Made by a program: the position numbers and the translations under genes
The notes under the pieces: model-generated
What the model saw: only the letters and a program-made list of their open reading frames with translations
What the model was told of the DNA's origin: nothing
Database searches by the model: none
Shown: positions 35,253 through 45,202 of the stretch, piece after piece
Layout of the letters: each line of letters starts with the position of its first letter
How positions within the stretch are numbered: position 1 is the first letter of the stretch
Assembly (NCBI RefSeq): GCF_001440345.1
Contig: NZ_LJYX01000017.1
Coordinates: 124,001 to 188,000, forward strand
DNA length: 64,000 bases
Source of the DNA: Colwellia sp. TT2012
Lineage (GTDB): Bacteria; Pseudomonadota; Gammaproteobacteria; Enterobacterales; Alteromonadaceae
Reading direction: 5' to 3'

Positions 35253-38063
35253 GTGTTGAAGCAAAGTCCCAATGATTTTAAACAATATCAAGCCATTACT
35301 CTAAACAATGGTTTACGAGTACTACTTATCCACAATGATGATACCGCTAAATCGGCGGCGGCATTAGCGGTAAACGTCGGTCATTTTAATGATCCCAAAG
35401 ATAGGCAAGGTTTAGCACATTTTTTAGAACACATGCTTTTTTTAGGGACTAAAAATTTCCCTGATGGTAGTGAATATCAAAAATTCATTAGTCAACATGG
35501 TGGCAATCATAATGCTTGGACTGGCACTGAACATACCTGTTTTTTCTTCGATATCACCGCGACACACTTCACCGCAGCCCTAGAGCGTTTTAGTGAGTTT
35601 TTTATCGCGCCTTTATTATCCGATGACTTTGTTATTAAAGAACGCGAAAATATTGATGCCGAATTCACCTTAAAGTTAAAAGATGACATCAGACGTTTAT
35701 ATGATGTTCACAAAGATACGGTTAACCCTAAGCACCCTTTTTCGCAGTTTTCTGTTGGTAACCTTGATACCTTAGCCGATCGAGACGGTGACAATATTAG
35801 CCAAGAAATACGAGCCTTTTTCCACCACTATTATCGTGCTCAGTACATGACCTTGGCCTTGGAAGGTCCGCAAAGCTTGATCAAGCTGAAAGACCTTGCT
35901 GAGCAACTTTTTGGTGGGGTAAAAGCAGCCGACACTGCGCTGCCTAAAATTGAACAACCTTTGTATTTACCGTCACAGCAAAAAATTAAAATTGATGTCT
36001 GCCCAGTAAAAAATGATCACCAGCTAATTATTAGTTTTGCCATGGAAAGTATTGACCAATATTATCAAGACAAACCTGAGTCGATACTGGCCTATTTATT
36101 AGGTCATGAAGGTGAAGGCAGTGTTTTGTCCTTGCTCAAAAAGCATCAATGGGCCTTATCATTGACTGCTGGCTCAGGTATTAATGGCTCGAATTTTAAA
36201 GACTTTAATATCAGCATTGCCTTAACTGAATTAGGTGAAGCCCACCTTAATGCAGTGGTCGATATAGTATTTGCTTATATTGCCTTGCTAAAACATAGCG
36301 AAATAGCAGTACACTACTATCAAGAAAAACAGAAAATCAGTAAGTTAGCCTTTATTTATCATGAAAAAATGCGTCCACTAGATAGCGTTAGTCAACTCGT
36401 CATCAACATGCAGTATTACCCAGAAGAAGATTATATTTTTGGTGATTATGTTATGTCGGGTATGTCGCAAGCGAACATAAAAAAATTACTCTGCTATTTA
36501 AGCGTCGATAATATGCGACTGATGCATATTAGCAAGAAAAATAATTTTTCCAAACATAGCTTTTGGTACCAAGTGCCTTACCATGTTAGCCCAATCGCTG
36601 AGCAACAATTAGCCTCTTGGCGAGCTATTGCAGCAACAAATAGTGCCCATATTCAGGGCTTATATTTACCTAAGGCCAATCCTTACATTGTTGAAACGCC
36701 CACTATTTACCCCAGTGAGCCCCTTATTGAAACGATTGTAGCCAAGACAAATATTCCTGAAAAAATCATCAATAAAAATGGTTTAGTGGCTTGGTATAAA
36801 CAAGACAGGACCTTCAAAGTACCCAAGGGTTACTTATATATAGGTATCGACTCACCTTTTGTTGTTGCCAGCATAGCCAATATTGCCATGACACGTTTAT
36901 TTGTCGATTTATATACAGATACTGTCATTGAAGAGAACTATGATGCCGAGTTAGCGGGTATTCATTATCATTTGTACGCTCATCAAGGTGGTGTTACCGT
37001 ACAATTATCAGGCTATAGTGAAAATCAGCATTTGCTCTTAAACAAATTGTTACAGCGATTGAAAAATCATCAAGTGAGCGAGGCACATTTTAATTTACTA
37101 CAGCAACAGCTGATAGAACATTGGCAAAACAGTGATAAAAGTAAATCAATATCACAGCTATTTGCTACCTTAAGCTCAGTAATGCAACCCAATAACCCGG
37201 CAAGTAAAGTCTTAGCACAAGCGCTTAGTCAGGTAAGCTTTAGTCAATACCAGCGCTTTAGTGTACAACTGTTTGAACAAGTAACTATAGAGGTGCTCAT
37301 TCATGGCAACTGGCTGCTTGAACATGCACAACAATTATGCCAGAGCATTGAGCAGGCTTTCCACGGCAAGGTTAATAAAAGTCATGCCATAAAATGCCCA
37401 GTAACCGATATATCAACTAAAGAAACGCTACTCGTACCTATTAGCTTACCTGATCACGATCATGCTAGTGTCATCTATACTGCCTTTGAGCATAAAGACG
37501 ATAACACTGTTGCCCTTGCTATGATCACTAGCCATATATTATCACCGTTATTTTTTCAACAAATGCGTACAGAAAAACAATATGGCTATTTAGTTGGTGT
37601 TGGTTATGTGCCTATCAATTGCTATCCCGGTATTGCTTTTTATATCCAGTCGCCCCATTGTGATGCCTTTACCTTAGCACAAGCCATGGATGAATTTATC
37701 AGTGACAGTATTAGCGTACTCAATGATATTGGCACGGAGCAGTGGCAACATTTGCTACAGGGCTTAGCCAGTCAATTACAAGAAAAAGATCATAATTTAC
37801 GTATTAAAAGCCAACGCTTTTGGGCCGCAATTTGTAATAAAGATGAAGCATTTCAGCAAAAAGAAAAATTACTGCAGGCAGTGCTAGATTTAACCTTAGC
37901 CCAGGTAAAAAACTTTGTAGAAACAAGCTTAGTCAGTGCTTGTCAGCCCGATAGGTTTATTCTATATTCCGAAAGTGATTTGCTGGCACAGGCGAAAAAG
38001 CCCAAAGGCGAAACAATCACGGATATTGATGCGTTTATTCAAACGAGTCCGACAAAATTCTAA
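35253..38063 (+). CDS. M16 family zinc metallopeptidase (pitrilysin/insulysin-like)
   Basis: A 936-residue inverzincin. The zinc motif HFLEHMLFLG (HxxEH) lies near residue 60, with the third ligand Glu in ENIDAEF about 75 residues later. The usual four-domain layout fits the length, the C-terminal half being an inactive M16 repeat (FFQQMRTEKQYGYLVGVGYV). It begins MLKQSPNDFKQYQAITL, and I take GTG 35253 as start because AGGAG lies 5 bases before it; TTG 35256 is the alternative. No N-terminal signal peptide is seen from this start, unlike periplasmic E. coli PtrA, so it may be cytoplasmic. It converges on fadJ. Confidence 0.9.
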   Translation: MLKQSPNDFKQYQAITLNNGLRVLLIHNDDTAKSAAALAVNVGHFNDPKDRQGLAHFLEHMLFLGTKNFPDGSEYQKFISQHGGNHNAWTGTEHTCFFFDITATHFTAALERFSEFFIAPLLSDDFVIKERENIDAEFTLKLKDDIRRLYDVHKDTVNPKHPFSQFSVGNLDTLADRDGDNISQEIRAFFHHYYRAQYMTLALEGPQSLIKLKDLAEQLFGGVKAADTALPKIEQPLYLPSQQKIKIDVCPVKNDHQLIISFAMESIDQYYQDKPESILAYLLGHEGEGSVLSLLKKHQWALSLTAGSGINGSNFKDFNISIALTELGEAHLNAVVDIVFAYIALLKHSEIAVHYYQEKQKISKLAFIYHEKMRPLDSVSQLVINMQYYPEEDYIFGDYVMSGMSQANIKKLLCYLSVDNMRLMHISKKNNFSKHSFWYQVPYHVSPIAEQQLASWRAIAATNSAHIQGLYLPKANPYIVETPTIYPSEPLIETIVAKTNIPEKIINKNGLVAWYKQDRTFKVPKGYLYIGIDSPFVVASIANIAMTRLFVDLYTDTVIEENYDAELAGIHYHLYAHQGGVTVQLSGYSENQHLLLNKLLQRLKNHQVSEAHFNLLQQQLIEHWQNSDKSKSISQLFATLSSVMQPNNPASKVLAQALSQVSFSQYQRFSVQLFEQVTIEVLIHGNWLLEHAQQLCQSIEQAFHGKVNKSHAIKCPVTDISTKETLLVPISLPDHDHASVIYTAFEHKDDNTVALAMITSHILSPLFFQQMRTEKQYGYLVGVGYVPINCYPGIAFYIQSPHCDAFTLAQAMDEFISDSISVLNDIGTEQWQHLLQGLASQLQEKDHNLRIKSQRFWAAICNKDEAFQQKEKLLQAVLDLTLAQVKNFVETSLVSACQPDRFILYSESDLLAQAKKPKGETITDIDAFIQTSPTKF

Positions 38064-38125
38064 CCGGCTATAGCAGCATAATCACCTGATTACTCGCGAA
38101 TACCTAGAGCATAACAAGCAAATAA

Positions 38126-38181
38126 AAAAGGCTGTTGGGTAAAATTGAACCATTACGTTCAAAAATACTCAACAGCCTTTT
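38126..38181. terminator. Bidirectional terminator between the M16 gene and fadJ
   Basis: AAAAGGCTGTTG (38126-38137) pairs with CAACAGCCTTTT (38170-38181). An inner stem TTGAAC/GTTCAA (38145-38150, 38157-38162) sits in the loop. A-runs and T-runs flank it on both sides, so it can serve both convergent transcripts. Confidence 0.85.
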
Positions 38182-38238
38182 AGTTGCTTAAAACAGCTTA
38201 AGCTATTTTATAAGTCACAGCCTTTATTTAGGGTAACT

Positions 38239-40563
38239 TTATCCGTAGTAACTTTGATCATTTTCAGCCATAGTGACTAACGCCTGACAAGGACTATAGC
38301 GTTCACCATGTTGCTCTGCCCATTGGCTTAATTGTGCAACCACAGATTTTGCACCAATTTTATCAATATAGCGTAGTGGACCACCTAAGAATGGCGGAAA
38401 ACCAATGCCGAAGATAGCGCCAATATCACCATCTCTGGCATTACGCACTATGCCTTCATCAACACAGCGTGCTGCTTCATTTAGCATCATATAAGTACAA
38501 CGTTTACTAATTTCCGCTGCAGTTAAACTTCCCGCTGGCTTAATATTTAATAAGCTATAGATAGTTTCATCCACTTGTTTTTGTCCCGACTTAATACCTT
38601 TAAGGGTGTTTTGTAAGGTTTTTGCCAAGCTTTTCTTTTGATAGAGGTAAAAGCCTTTCTTCACTTTTTTACCTAAACGACCATCGGCGAGTAACTTATC
38701 AAAAGCCGCCGGCGCGGCAAAACGCTCACCAAGTTCTGCCTGTAAAATTGGCCCAATTTTAGCGCCAACATCAATACCAACTTCATCAAGCAATTGCATA
38801 GGACCCACAGGGAAACCAAACTTCACTAGCGCCTTGTCGATTTTATCAATGGGTTCGCCAGCAAGCAGTAAAATAGCCGCTTCGTTCATGTATGGCGCCA
38901 AAATACGATTGACATAAAAACCGGCTTTATCTTTAACTACAATAGGTGTTTTACCCTGCTTTTTAGCAAAGGCTACCGTATTGGAGATAGTTTGGTCAGA
39001 GGTTTTATCATGGGGGATTATTTCCACTAACGGCATTTTATCAACCGGCGAAAAATAATGTAGGCCAATAACATTTTCCGGACGCTTTGCCTTAGCAGCA
39101 ATTTGCCCTATAGGTATGCTAGAAGTATTACTGGCAAAAATCGTTTTATCATGGCCATGTTTTTCAACTTCTGCCACCATATTTTGCTTTAAGGTTAAAT
39201 CTTCAAATACCGCTTCTACAACAATATCAAGCGCTTTAAAACCTGTGTAGTCAACACTACCCGTGATCATGGCTAACTGCTTTTGCATCTCACTATTAAG
39301 TAAAAAACGACGTTTAACTTTTTTATTGAGTAGTTGATAGCTGTACTTTAATGCTTGGCCAATACCTTTGTGGTTAATGTCTTTAACTCGCACCGGTATG
39401 TGCGCTTTAGTTGCGGTGACAAACGCAATACCACCGCCCATTAAACCGCCACCAAGCACACCGGCTTTGGCTATTTTTTCGGGCATAACATCGGCAACGC
39501 CCTGCTCTTTTTTCATTGCTGTGGTGGCAAAAAATAGCTGACGCAGTTGCGCTGATTCATCACTCATGACCAGATCGGCAAAATGCTCTGCTTCTAATTT
39601 ATAGCCACTTTCAGATGAAACCTCGATACCTGTGCGGATACAATCAATGATTTTAACGGGGGCAGGATAATTACCTTGGGTTTTAGCAAGCACAGATTTT
39701 TGTGCTTGTTGATAGACAATATTTCGCCCAACAGCATTATTCTCTAACAATTTATCCACTAGGCCTTGTTTACGCTTAACGATTTTTTTACCATGTTGCT
39801 GTAAAGATATCGCCAGTTGCTCGGCAACGTGCAGTAAAACAGTGCTAGGCACAACATCGTCAACTAAGCCATATTTTAGCGCTTGCTTGGCGCGTAATTG
39901 CTTACCGGTAAGCATCATGTCTAACGCTTTTTGTAAGCCGACTAATTTAGGTAAACGCTGAGTACCGCCGCTACCTGGTAATAACCCTAGCTGAACTTCA
40001 GGTAAACCCAAGGCTGTTTTGCTATTATCACTACAAACTCTAGCATGACATGCCATAGCTAGCTCTAAACCACCGCCTAAACAGGTACCATCGATAGCGG
40101 CAACAATAGGAATAGGCAATTGCTCTAGCAGAGCAAAAATACGTTGCCCCTGTCGAGATAAAGCGACAACTTCTTCACGGCTTTGACATGCTGCCAGCAT
40201 ATTAATATCGGCGCCAGCCACAAAAGAGTCTTGCTTACCACTACATAACACTATGCCAGTGATGGTTTTATCGGCTTTAATTTCAGCTAATACCGCATTA
40301 ATTTGCTCAGCAAACTCAGGTTTAAGGGTATTAACCTTTTCACCAATAACATCAATCACTAAATGGGCAATACCATTGTCGTGACGTACTAAAGTAAAAG
40401 CACTGACCACTGATTTTCCTGGCGTAGCATTACCATTAGTGGCGACTTCAGTCACGACACTAGTTGCAACGTCTACGGCAACATCGTCAGCAGAAACCTT
40501 CGCTTCAACGTTTAAGGCATCGTTATTTTGTTCACTATCATTTGAATGAGTTTTTTCAGTCAT
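38239..40563 (-). CDS. fadJ: Fatty acid oxidation complex subunit alpha FadJ
   Basis: A bifunctional enoyl-CoA hydratase/3-hydroxyacyl-CoA dehydrogenase. The hydratase half has [20 protein letters not shown] (part) and the catalytic Glu region [19 protein letters not shown]. The dehydrogenase half has the NAD motif [13 protein letters not shown] and the catalytic [17 protein letters not shown]. The fadJ ATG at 40563 overlaps the fadI stop by one base, so 774 residues are taken rather than the longer open frame. About 60 N-terminal residues (Asn/Asp/Val/Thr-rich) precede the conserved hydratase start, longer than in E. coli (714 total). Confidence 0.95.
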   Translation of the reverse strand: MTEKTHSNDSEQNNDALNVEAKVSADDVAVDVATSVVTEVATNGNATPGKSVVSAFTLVRHDNGIAHLVIDVIGEKVNTLKPEFAEQINAVLAEIKADKTITGIVLCSGKQDSFVAGADINMLAACQSREEVVALSRQGQRIFALLEQLPIPIVAAIDGTCLGGGLELAMACHARVCSDNSKTALGLPEVQLGLLPGSGGTQRLPKLVGLQKALDMMLTGKQLRAKQALKYGLVDDVVPSTVLLHVAEQLAISLQQHGKKIVKRKQGLVDKLLENNAVGRNIVYQQAQKSVLAKTQGNYPAPVKIIDCIRTGIEVSSESGYKLEAEHFADLVMSDESAQLRQLFFATTAMKKEQGVADVMPEKIAKAGVLGGGLMGGGIAFVTATKAHIPVRVKDINHKGIGQALKYSYQLLNKKVKRRFLLNSEMQKQLAMITGSVDYTGFKALDIVVEAVFEDLTLKQNMVAEVEKHGHDKTIFASNTSSIPIGQIAAKAKRPENVIGLHYFSPVDKMPLVEIIPHDKTSDQTISNTVAFAKKQGKTPIVVKDKAGFYVNRILAPYMNEAAILLLAGEPIDKIDKALVKFGFPVGPMQLLDEVGIDVGAKIGPILQAELGERFAAPAAFDKLLADGRLGKKVKKGFYLYQKKSLAKTLQNTLKGIKSGQKQVDETIYSLLNIKPAGSLTAAEISKRCTYMMLNEAARCVDEGIVRNARDGDIGAIFGIGFPPFLGGPLRYIDKIGAKSVVAQLSQWAEQHGERYSPCQALVTMAENDQSYYG

Positions 40564-41870
40564 TAATCTGTCTCCAAAATCATTGCTGCGCCTAAACCAC
40601 CTGCGGCACAAGCCGTTGTTAAACCAACTCCACCACCACGGCGATTTAATTCATTAAGTGTTTGGGTGATAAGTCTAGCGCCTGTTGCTGCAAACGGATG
40701 ACCATAAGCGAGTGAGCCGCCCATAACATTAAACTTATCCATATCAATCTCACCAATAGCTTTATCACGACCAAGGTGTTCTTTAGCAAATTTTGTGCTA
40801 GCGAACATTTTCATATTTGCTAACGCTTGAGCGGCAAAGGCTTCATGCATTTCAATAAGATCTAAGTCGGCTAAATTCATGCCCGCACGCTGCAAAGCAA
40901 GGGGGGTAGCATAACTTGGACCCATCAACATGTCTTGCCAAACATCGATAGCAGTAAAGGCAAAGCTACGAATATAACCTAATGGCTTATAACCTAGCTC
41001 TTTGGCTCTGCCTTCACGCATTAATAAAATAGCAGCACCACCATCGGTTAACGGCGTACTTGTTGCTGCGGTCACTGTGCCATGTTTACGATCGAATATT
41101 GGCTTTAATTTAGCATAACTTGCTAAATCAGAGTTTTCTCGAATACAGTTATCTTTATCAATAAAGTTTTTATAAGGTGCGGCATGAGCCGTCATCACTT
41201 CACCAGCTAATTTGCCATCTTGCCAGCTTTTTGTCGCTAAGGTGTGTGATCTATGCGCTAAAGCATCTTGGTCTTGACGAGATATATTATAAGTTTTCGC
41301 CATTTGCTCAGCGGTTTCGCCCATTGAAATACCGGTAGAGTATTCTGCCACGGCAGGAGATACTGGTAATAAATCTTTAAAACCAAGGCGGCTAAGTAAC
41401 GAAAGTTTTTGTCCTAAGCTTTTTGCCTTGGTCAAGTCGACTAAAGTACGAGCAAGCCTTTTAGAAACACCTATTGGCGCTACGGATGAAGAGTCGGCGC
41501 CGCCCGCAATACCCACATCTACATGGCCAGCCATAATAGATTCAACAACATTGACCGTTGATTGAAAACTGGTGGCACAAGCGCGAGAAACACTATAGGC
41601 ATCGGTAGTGACCTTCATACCCGTACCCAAGACGATTTCGCGAGCAATGTTTGGCGCTTCCGGCATTTGCACTACTTGACCAAAAACAAGTTGGTCAATT
41701 ATAGCCGGGTCAATATCGTGCTTTTGCAATAATTCGTTAACAACGATTTTACCCAAGTCAACTGCTGGTACACCATGAAAAGCCGTTGCCTGTTTAGTAA
41801 ACGGTGTACGCAAGCCAGCAACGATTGCTATGCGTTCACCGGTCGAGGTTGTTAGTTTTCTTATTGTCAT
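40563..41870 (-). CDS. fadI: 3-ketoacyl-CoA thiolase FadI
   Basis: Beta subunit of the trifunctional fatty-acid oxidation complex; it cleaves 3-ketoacyl-CoA. The acyl-accepting Cys is in [10 protein letters not shown], followed by the catalytic [16 protein letters not shown] and [11 protein letters not shown]. 435 residues match FadI rather than the shorter FadA. It is the first gene of the fadIJ operon with a FadR-like palindrome and promoter upstream. TAATG overlap couples it to fadJ. Confidence 0.96.
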   Translation of the reverse strand: MTIRKLTTSTGERIAIVAGLRTPFTKQATAFHGVPAVDLGKIVVNELLQKHDIDPAIIDQLVFGQVVQMPEAPNIAREIVLGTGMKVTTDAYSVSRACATSFQSTVNVVESIMAGHVDVGIAGGADSSSVAPIGVSKRLARTLVDLTKAKSLGQKLSLLSRLGFKDLLPVSPAVAEYSTGISMGETAEQMAKTYNISRQDQDALAHRSHTLATKSWQDGKLAGEVMTAHAAPYKNFIDKDNCIRENSDLASYAKLKPIFDRKHGTVTAATSTPLTDGGAAILLMREGRAKELGYKPLGYIRSFAFTAIDVWQDMLMGPSYATPLALQRAGMNLADLDLIEMHEAFAAQALANMKMFASTKFAKEHLGRDKAIGEIDMDKFNVMGGSLAYGHPFAATGARLITQTLNELNRRGGGVGLTTACAAGGLGAAMILETD

Positions 41871-41892
41871 TTATTACTCCACACGCTTAGTT

Positions 41893-41920
41893 ATAATGTA
41901 ATTTTTAATTAAAAATCCAA
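41893..41920 (-). promoter_or_regulatory. Candidate fadI promoter
   Basis: On the minus strand TTGGAT (41920-41915), a 16-bp spacer and CATTAT (41898-41893) lie just before fadI. The FadR-like palindrome abuts the -35 box. Confidence 0.45.
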
Positions 41921-41933
41921 GAGGTCTGACCTC
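41921..41933. promoter_or_regulatory. FadR-like operator upstream of fadI
   Basis: GAGGTCTGACCTC is a perfect palindrome about a central T. Its core GGTCTGACC equals the core of the E. coli FadR consensus (AACTGGTCTGACCAGTT); the outer bases differ. It is about 50-63 bp before the fadI start and adjoins the likely -35 box, a position suited to repression of beta-oxidation genes. The rest of the 470-bp fadI-moxR gap has no recognised gene. Confidence 0.65.
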
Positions 41934-42340
41934 ATGAAATTCCCTTGATTTTAACTAACTAGCGAGAAAATTCAATCATTACCTGAAATCAACCACGACA
42001 AATAACATTTTTTCCCTTAGTTGATAACAATTAGTATTAAAATTTTGTTACTTATCACTTGTTTTCTTTCACAAAAACCTTATATAAAATACCAGGTGCT
42101 GTTAAATCTTCAATTTATAAAGCTATTGTGCTTGAAAAAGATGGCAGCCGATGCGTTTAAGGACGTTTGCTGATAACAAATACATCATTAAGCAACAAAG
42201 CTTTACGCTTGGTCAACAGCACCTAGAACAACGTTTACTTAGTATAACCGCTTGACAAAAATGTGCTGAAAAGCGAGTCTAAGCCAGATTATCACTAAGT
42301 TTCACTTTATAACGAACAATATTAAAAAGAATTTATCAGT

Positions 42341-43327
42341 ATGGCAATTGAACATTTTTCTACGTTAAAACAACATTTATCTTCACAAATCATTGGTCAA
42401 GAAGCGTTAGTTGAGAGTTTGCTTATTGCCTTACTGGCTAATGGTCATTTAATTGTTGAAGGACCTCCGGGTTTAGCCAAGACTCGCGCCATTAACGCCT
42501 TGGCGCAAGGGTTAGAGGCTGATTTTCACCGCATCCAGTTTACCCCTGATTTATTACCTGCCGATTTAACCGGTAGCGATATTTATCGTCCAGACGATGG
42601 TACCTTTGTCTTTCAACCAGGCCCTTTGTTTCAAAACTTAGTACTTGCCGATGAAATTAACCGAGCACCCGCCAAAGTACAATCGGCTTTATTAGAAGCG
42701 ATGGGAGAAGGTCAAATCACCGTTGGTCGTAAAACCTATGACTTACCTAAGTTATTTTTAGTGATGGCAACACAAAACCCCATTGAGCAAGAAGGTACTT
42801 ATCCGCTGCCTGAAGCACAATTAGATCGTTTCTTGATGCATGTTGAAATTGGTTACCCAGACGCAAAAGCCGAGCTAGAAATCCTGAAACTAAATCGTAG
42901 CGAAGCGTTAAAAGCCAATGCTAATGACGGCCAGGATACAGCGAATAAAAAAGCGACTTTACGGGTATTAAGTCAAAGCGAAATATTTTCAGCGCGAGAA
43001 CAAGTACTAAATATACATATGGCTCCCGCTTTAGAGGACTATATAGTCGATTTAATTATCGCCACTCGCCAGCCAGAAAAGTATGATGACAAGTTAAGTT
43101 CTTGGTTAGCGTATGGTGCTAGCCCACGTGCCACTATTGCGCTTGATCGTTGTTCCCGCGCTCGTGCTTGGTTACATAATCGAGATTTTGTCAGCCCTGA
43201 AGATATTCAAGCGGTGTTCCATAATGTTCTTAGACACAGAATTATACTCAGTTATCAAGCTGAAGCTGAAGGAATTACCACGAATCAGGTACTAGATCAT
43301 ATTTTAACTCAGGTTGCTGTTGCCTAG
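42341..43327 (+). CDS. MoxR-family AAA+ ATPase
   Basis: 328 residues with Walker A GPPGLAKT (41-48) and Walker B VLADEINRAP (Asp104, Glu105), then ATQNPIEQEGTYPLPEAQLDRF, cited in part as sensor 1 and the MoxR signature. These ATPases act as chaperones, often inserting metal or assembling the VWA proteins encoded next to them. It is the first gene of a MoxR-DUF58-DUF4381-BatA-BatB-BatD operon. There is a gap of 88 bp to the next gene with no obvious terminator. Confidence 0.92.
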   Translation: MAIEHFSTLKQHLSSQIIGQEALVESLLIALLANGHLIVEGPPGLAKTRAINALAQGLEADFHRIQFTPDLLPADLTGSDIYRPDDGTFVFQPGPLFQNLVLADEINRAPAKVQSALLEAMGEGQITVGRKTYDLPKLFLVMATQNPIEQEGTYPLPEAQLDRFLMHVEIGYPDAKAELEILKLNRSEALKANANDGQDTANKKATLRVLSQSEIFSAREQVLNIHMAPALEDYIVDLIIATRQPEKYDDKLSSWLAYGASPRATIALDRCSRARAWLHNRDFVSPEDIQAVFHNVLRHRIILSYQAEAEGITTNQVLDHILTQVAVA

Positions 43328-43415
43328 TTACTAATGCCTAGCCGTAATAGCTGAGTGGCTAATAATTAGCGCAATCACTGTTAATCCAAATCGAATTATC
43401 AAGTAGAGTTACTTT

Positions 43416-44510
43416 ATGTGGTTTAATCGTCAAAAACAATCACCTGCAATTAACGCCAGTACCGATTCTTATCAATCCATACTGGCAAGTTTGTATAGCA
43501 ATGGTATTGATTTATCTATGCAGGAGTTATTACAGTATCAAAGTAAAAGCCGATTAATTGACTTGGTGGGTAAAAAAAATATTCAAGGTAAACAATCTGG
43601 TAATTATCTGTCGCGTAGCAAGGGTCGCGGCATGGAGTTTGACGAAGTACGTCATTACCAAAGCGGTGATGATGTTCGCGCCATTGACTGGCGGGTAACT
43701 GCACGCACGGGCACAACTCACACTAAACTTTTTCGTGAAGAAATTGAAAGACCAGTACTGATAGCCACGGATTTAAGCCAGAATATGTGTTTTGGTAGTA
43801 AATTGCTCTTTAAAGCGGTACAAGCTGGCCACTTAGCAGCTCTCGTTGCTTGGCATGCAAAAAGTCGTGGTGATCGTATCGGTGGGCTAGTATTTTGTGA
43901 TGAACAGCATATAGAATTAAAACCCCGTAGTCGTAAAGCGGGTGTGCTGCATTATTTACATGCCTTAACCACCTTAAATAATCAAAAAAAACCAACAGCC
44001 AATGCCGCTCAAACGGCCTCATTAGACCCTGAAGTCCCCTGCAGCCAAGAAGGCAATAAAGCTGAAAATAAAAGCGTAACAGGACGACCGAAAAGTCATT
44101 ATTTCGATCAACACTGTGCCCGTTTAAGATATCTTGCTAAACCCGGTTCACTGGTTTATTTGATCACCGATGGTCAAGCCCTTAGCGATGAACAAAACTG
44201 TCCACATGCCTTACGACATCTAAGCCAAATTAGTCAACATTGTGAATTAGTAGTGTGTTTAATTAGTGATCCGCTCGAGCAAGAGCTTCCTCACAGTACC
44301 CGAAAGTTAGCGGTAACCATTACCGATGGTTTTAATCGCCAGCAGTTAACTTTGGGCGATAACAAAACCGCCGAGCAATACCAGCAACAAGCCCGTAAAC
44401 AGGCTGAGAAATTGCAGTTGCTGTTACAAGCAACGGGGGCTCGCATAGTACACTTTAGCGCCGGAAATTCCCTTGAGCAACAATTAAAATATAGTGGGGT
44501 CTCTTTATAA
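43416..44510 (+). CDS. DUF58 domain protein
   Basis: 364 residues. The DUF58 signature is clear: GRGMEFDEVRHYQSGDDVR, then IDWRVTARTGTTHTKLFREE. The region after it has a VWA-like fold with LIATDLSQNM in place of the MIDAS DxSxS. DUF58 proteins always accompany MoxR ATPases and are thought to be their clients or bridge them to VWA proteins. An insertion with low similarity (about 195-230, NQKKPTANAAQ..) is visible. Its stop overlaps the next start (TAATG). Confidence 0.88.
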   Translation: MWFNRQKQSPAINASTDSYQSILASLYSNGIDLSMQELLQYQSKSRLIDLVGKKNIQGKQSGNYLSRSKGRGMEFDEVRHYQSGDDVRAIDWRVTARTGTTHTKLFREEIERPVLIATDLSQNMCFGSKLLFKAVQAGHLAALVAWHAKSRGDRIGGLVFCDEQHIELKPRSRKAGVLHYLHALTTLNNQKKPTANAAQTASLDPEVPCSQEGNKAENKSVTGRPKSHYFDQHCARLRYLAKPGSLVYLITDGQALSDEQNCPHALRHLSQISQHCELVVCLISDPLEQELPHSTRKLAVTITDGFNRQQLTLGDNKTAEQYQQQARKQAEKLQLLLQATGARIVHFSAGNSLEQQLKYSGVSL

Positions 44511-45202
44511 TGACGATAAACAATGCCTCGGTGCCAACGGGTCAACCTTTACCTGAGCAATCATCACCATTACAATTGCACGATATCCATGTACCAGAGC
44601 TAGTGAGTAACTTGCCTATCGCACCAGGTTGGTGGCTACTGCTGGCACTTATCATTATTGCGGTTTTGTGGTCTTCTAAAAAGCGTAAACAAAATAGACA
44701 GTTAAATGCTAGTAAACAGCAAGCACTAGCCGTGCTTGCTAACAATCAAACAATGAGCGCTAAAGCGTGTATTAACTTATTAAAATGGGCGGCTATGCAA
44801 TATTTTAGTCGTCAACAATTAGCACAATTATATGGTGATAATTTTCAAACTTTTTTAATACAACAATTACCGGAAAAATACCAAGTGAAGTTTACTCAAC
44901 TCAGTACAGCCGCTTTTCAACAGCAATATCAAGCGGAACAAGGCACAAATACTGATATTAATAGCGATTGCCAGCAAGCGACAAAATTATGGCTCACTCA
45001 TGCACTCCCCGTTAATAAAACGCTAAGCCGTGCTAAGGTTTTACCGGTAGAAAAACCTTCCACCCTCAATAAACTTGTACCAGTAGAGAAACCCTTTGCT
45101 GTTAATAAACCTGTGCCTACAGAAAAAATCTCTACATATAATAAACCTGCACCGACAGAAAAACCCTCAGCCGCTAATAAACAAGAGGAGTTAAGCCAAT
45201 GA
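44510..45202 (+). CDS. DUF4381 domain membrane protein with C-terminal 12-residue repeats
   Basis: 230 residues. A proline-rich lead (LQLHDIHVPELVSNLPIAPGWW) is followed by one transmembrane segment (WLLLALIIIAVLW), then a helical cytoplasmic domain, the usual layout of DUF4381 proteins in Bat operons. Residues 177-224 are four tandem 12-residue repeats with the pattern x-V-P-[VT]-E-K-x-S-x-x-N-K. A weaker fifth unit precedes them. These repeats are not part of the family core. The start overlaps the DUF58 stop, and the stop overlaps batA by four bases. Confidence 0.82.
   Translation: MTINNASVPTGQPLPEQSSPLQLHDIHVPELVSNLPIAPGWWLLLALIIIAVLWSSKKRKQNRQLNASKQQALAVLANNQTMSAKACINLLKWAAMQYFSRQQLAQLYGDNFQTFLIQQLPEKYQVKFTQLSTAAFQQQYQAEQGTNTDINSDCQQATKLWLTHALPVNKTLSRAKVLPVEKPSTLNKLVPVEKPFAVNKPVPTEKISTYNKPAPTEKPSAANKQEELSQ
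45038..45181 (+). repeat. Four tandem 36-bp repeats in the DUF4381 gene
   Basis: Units of exactly 36 bp starting at 45038, 45074, 45110 and 45146 encode VLPVEKPSTLNK, LVPVEKPFAVNK, PVPTEKISTYNK and PAPTEKPSAANK. In-frame 36-bp units let copy number change without disrupting the gene. The diverged ALPVNKTLSRAK just before is a possible older unit. Confidence 0.88.

Noticed and set aside
40564..40611. Upstream extension of fadJ (16 residues beginning MCRRWF)
   Set aside because: It lies inside fadI and has no ribosome binding support; the ATG overlapping the fadI stop gives a conventional coupled start.
43328..43415. TAGCC/GGCTA inverted repeat between the moxR and DUF58 genes
   Set aside because: Only five base pairs with a 13-base loop and no T-run; too weak for a terminator.
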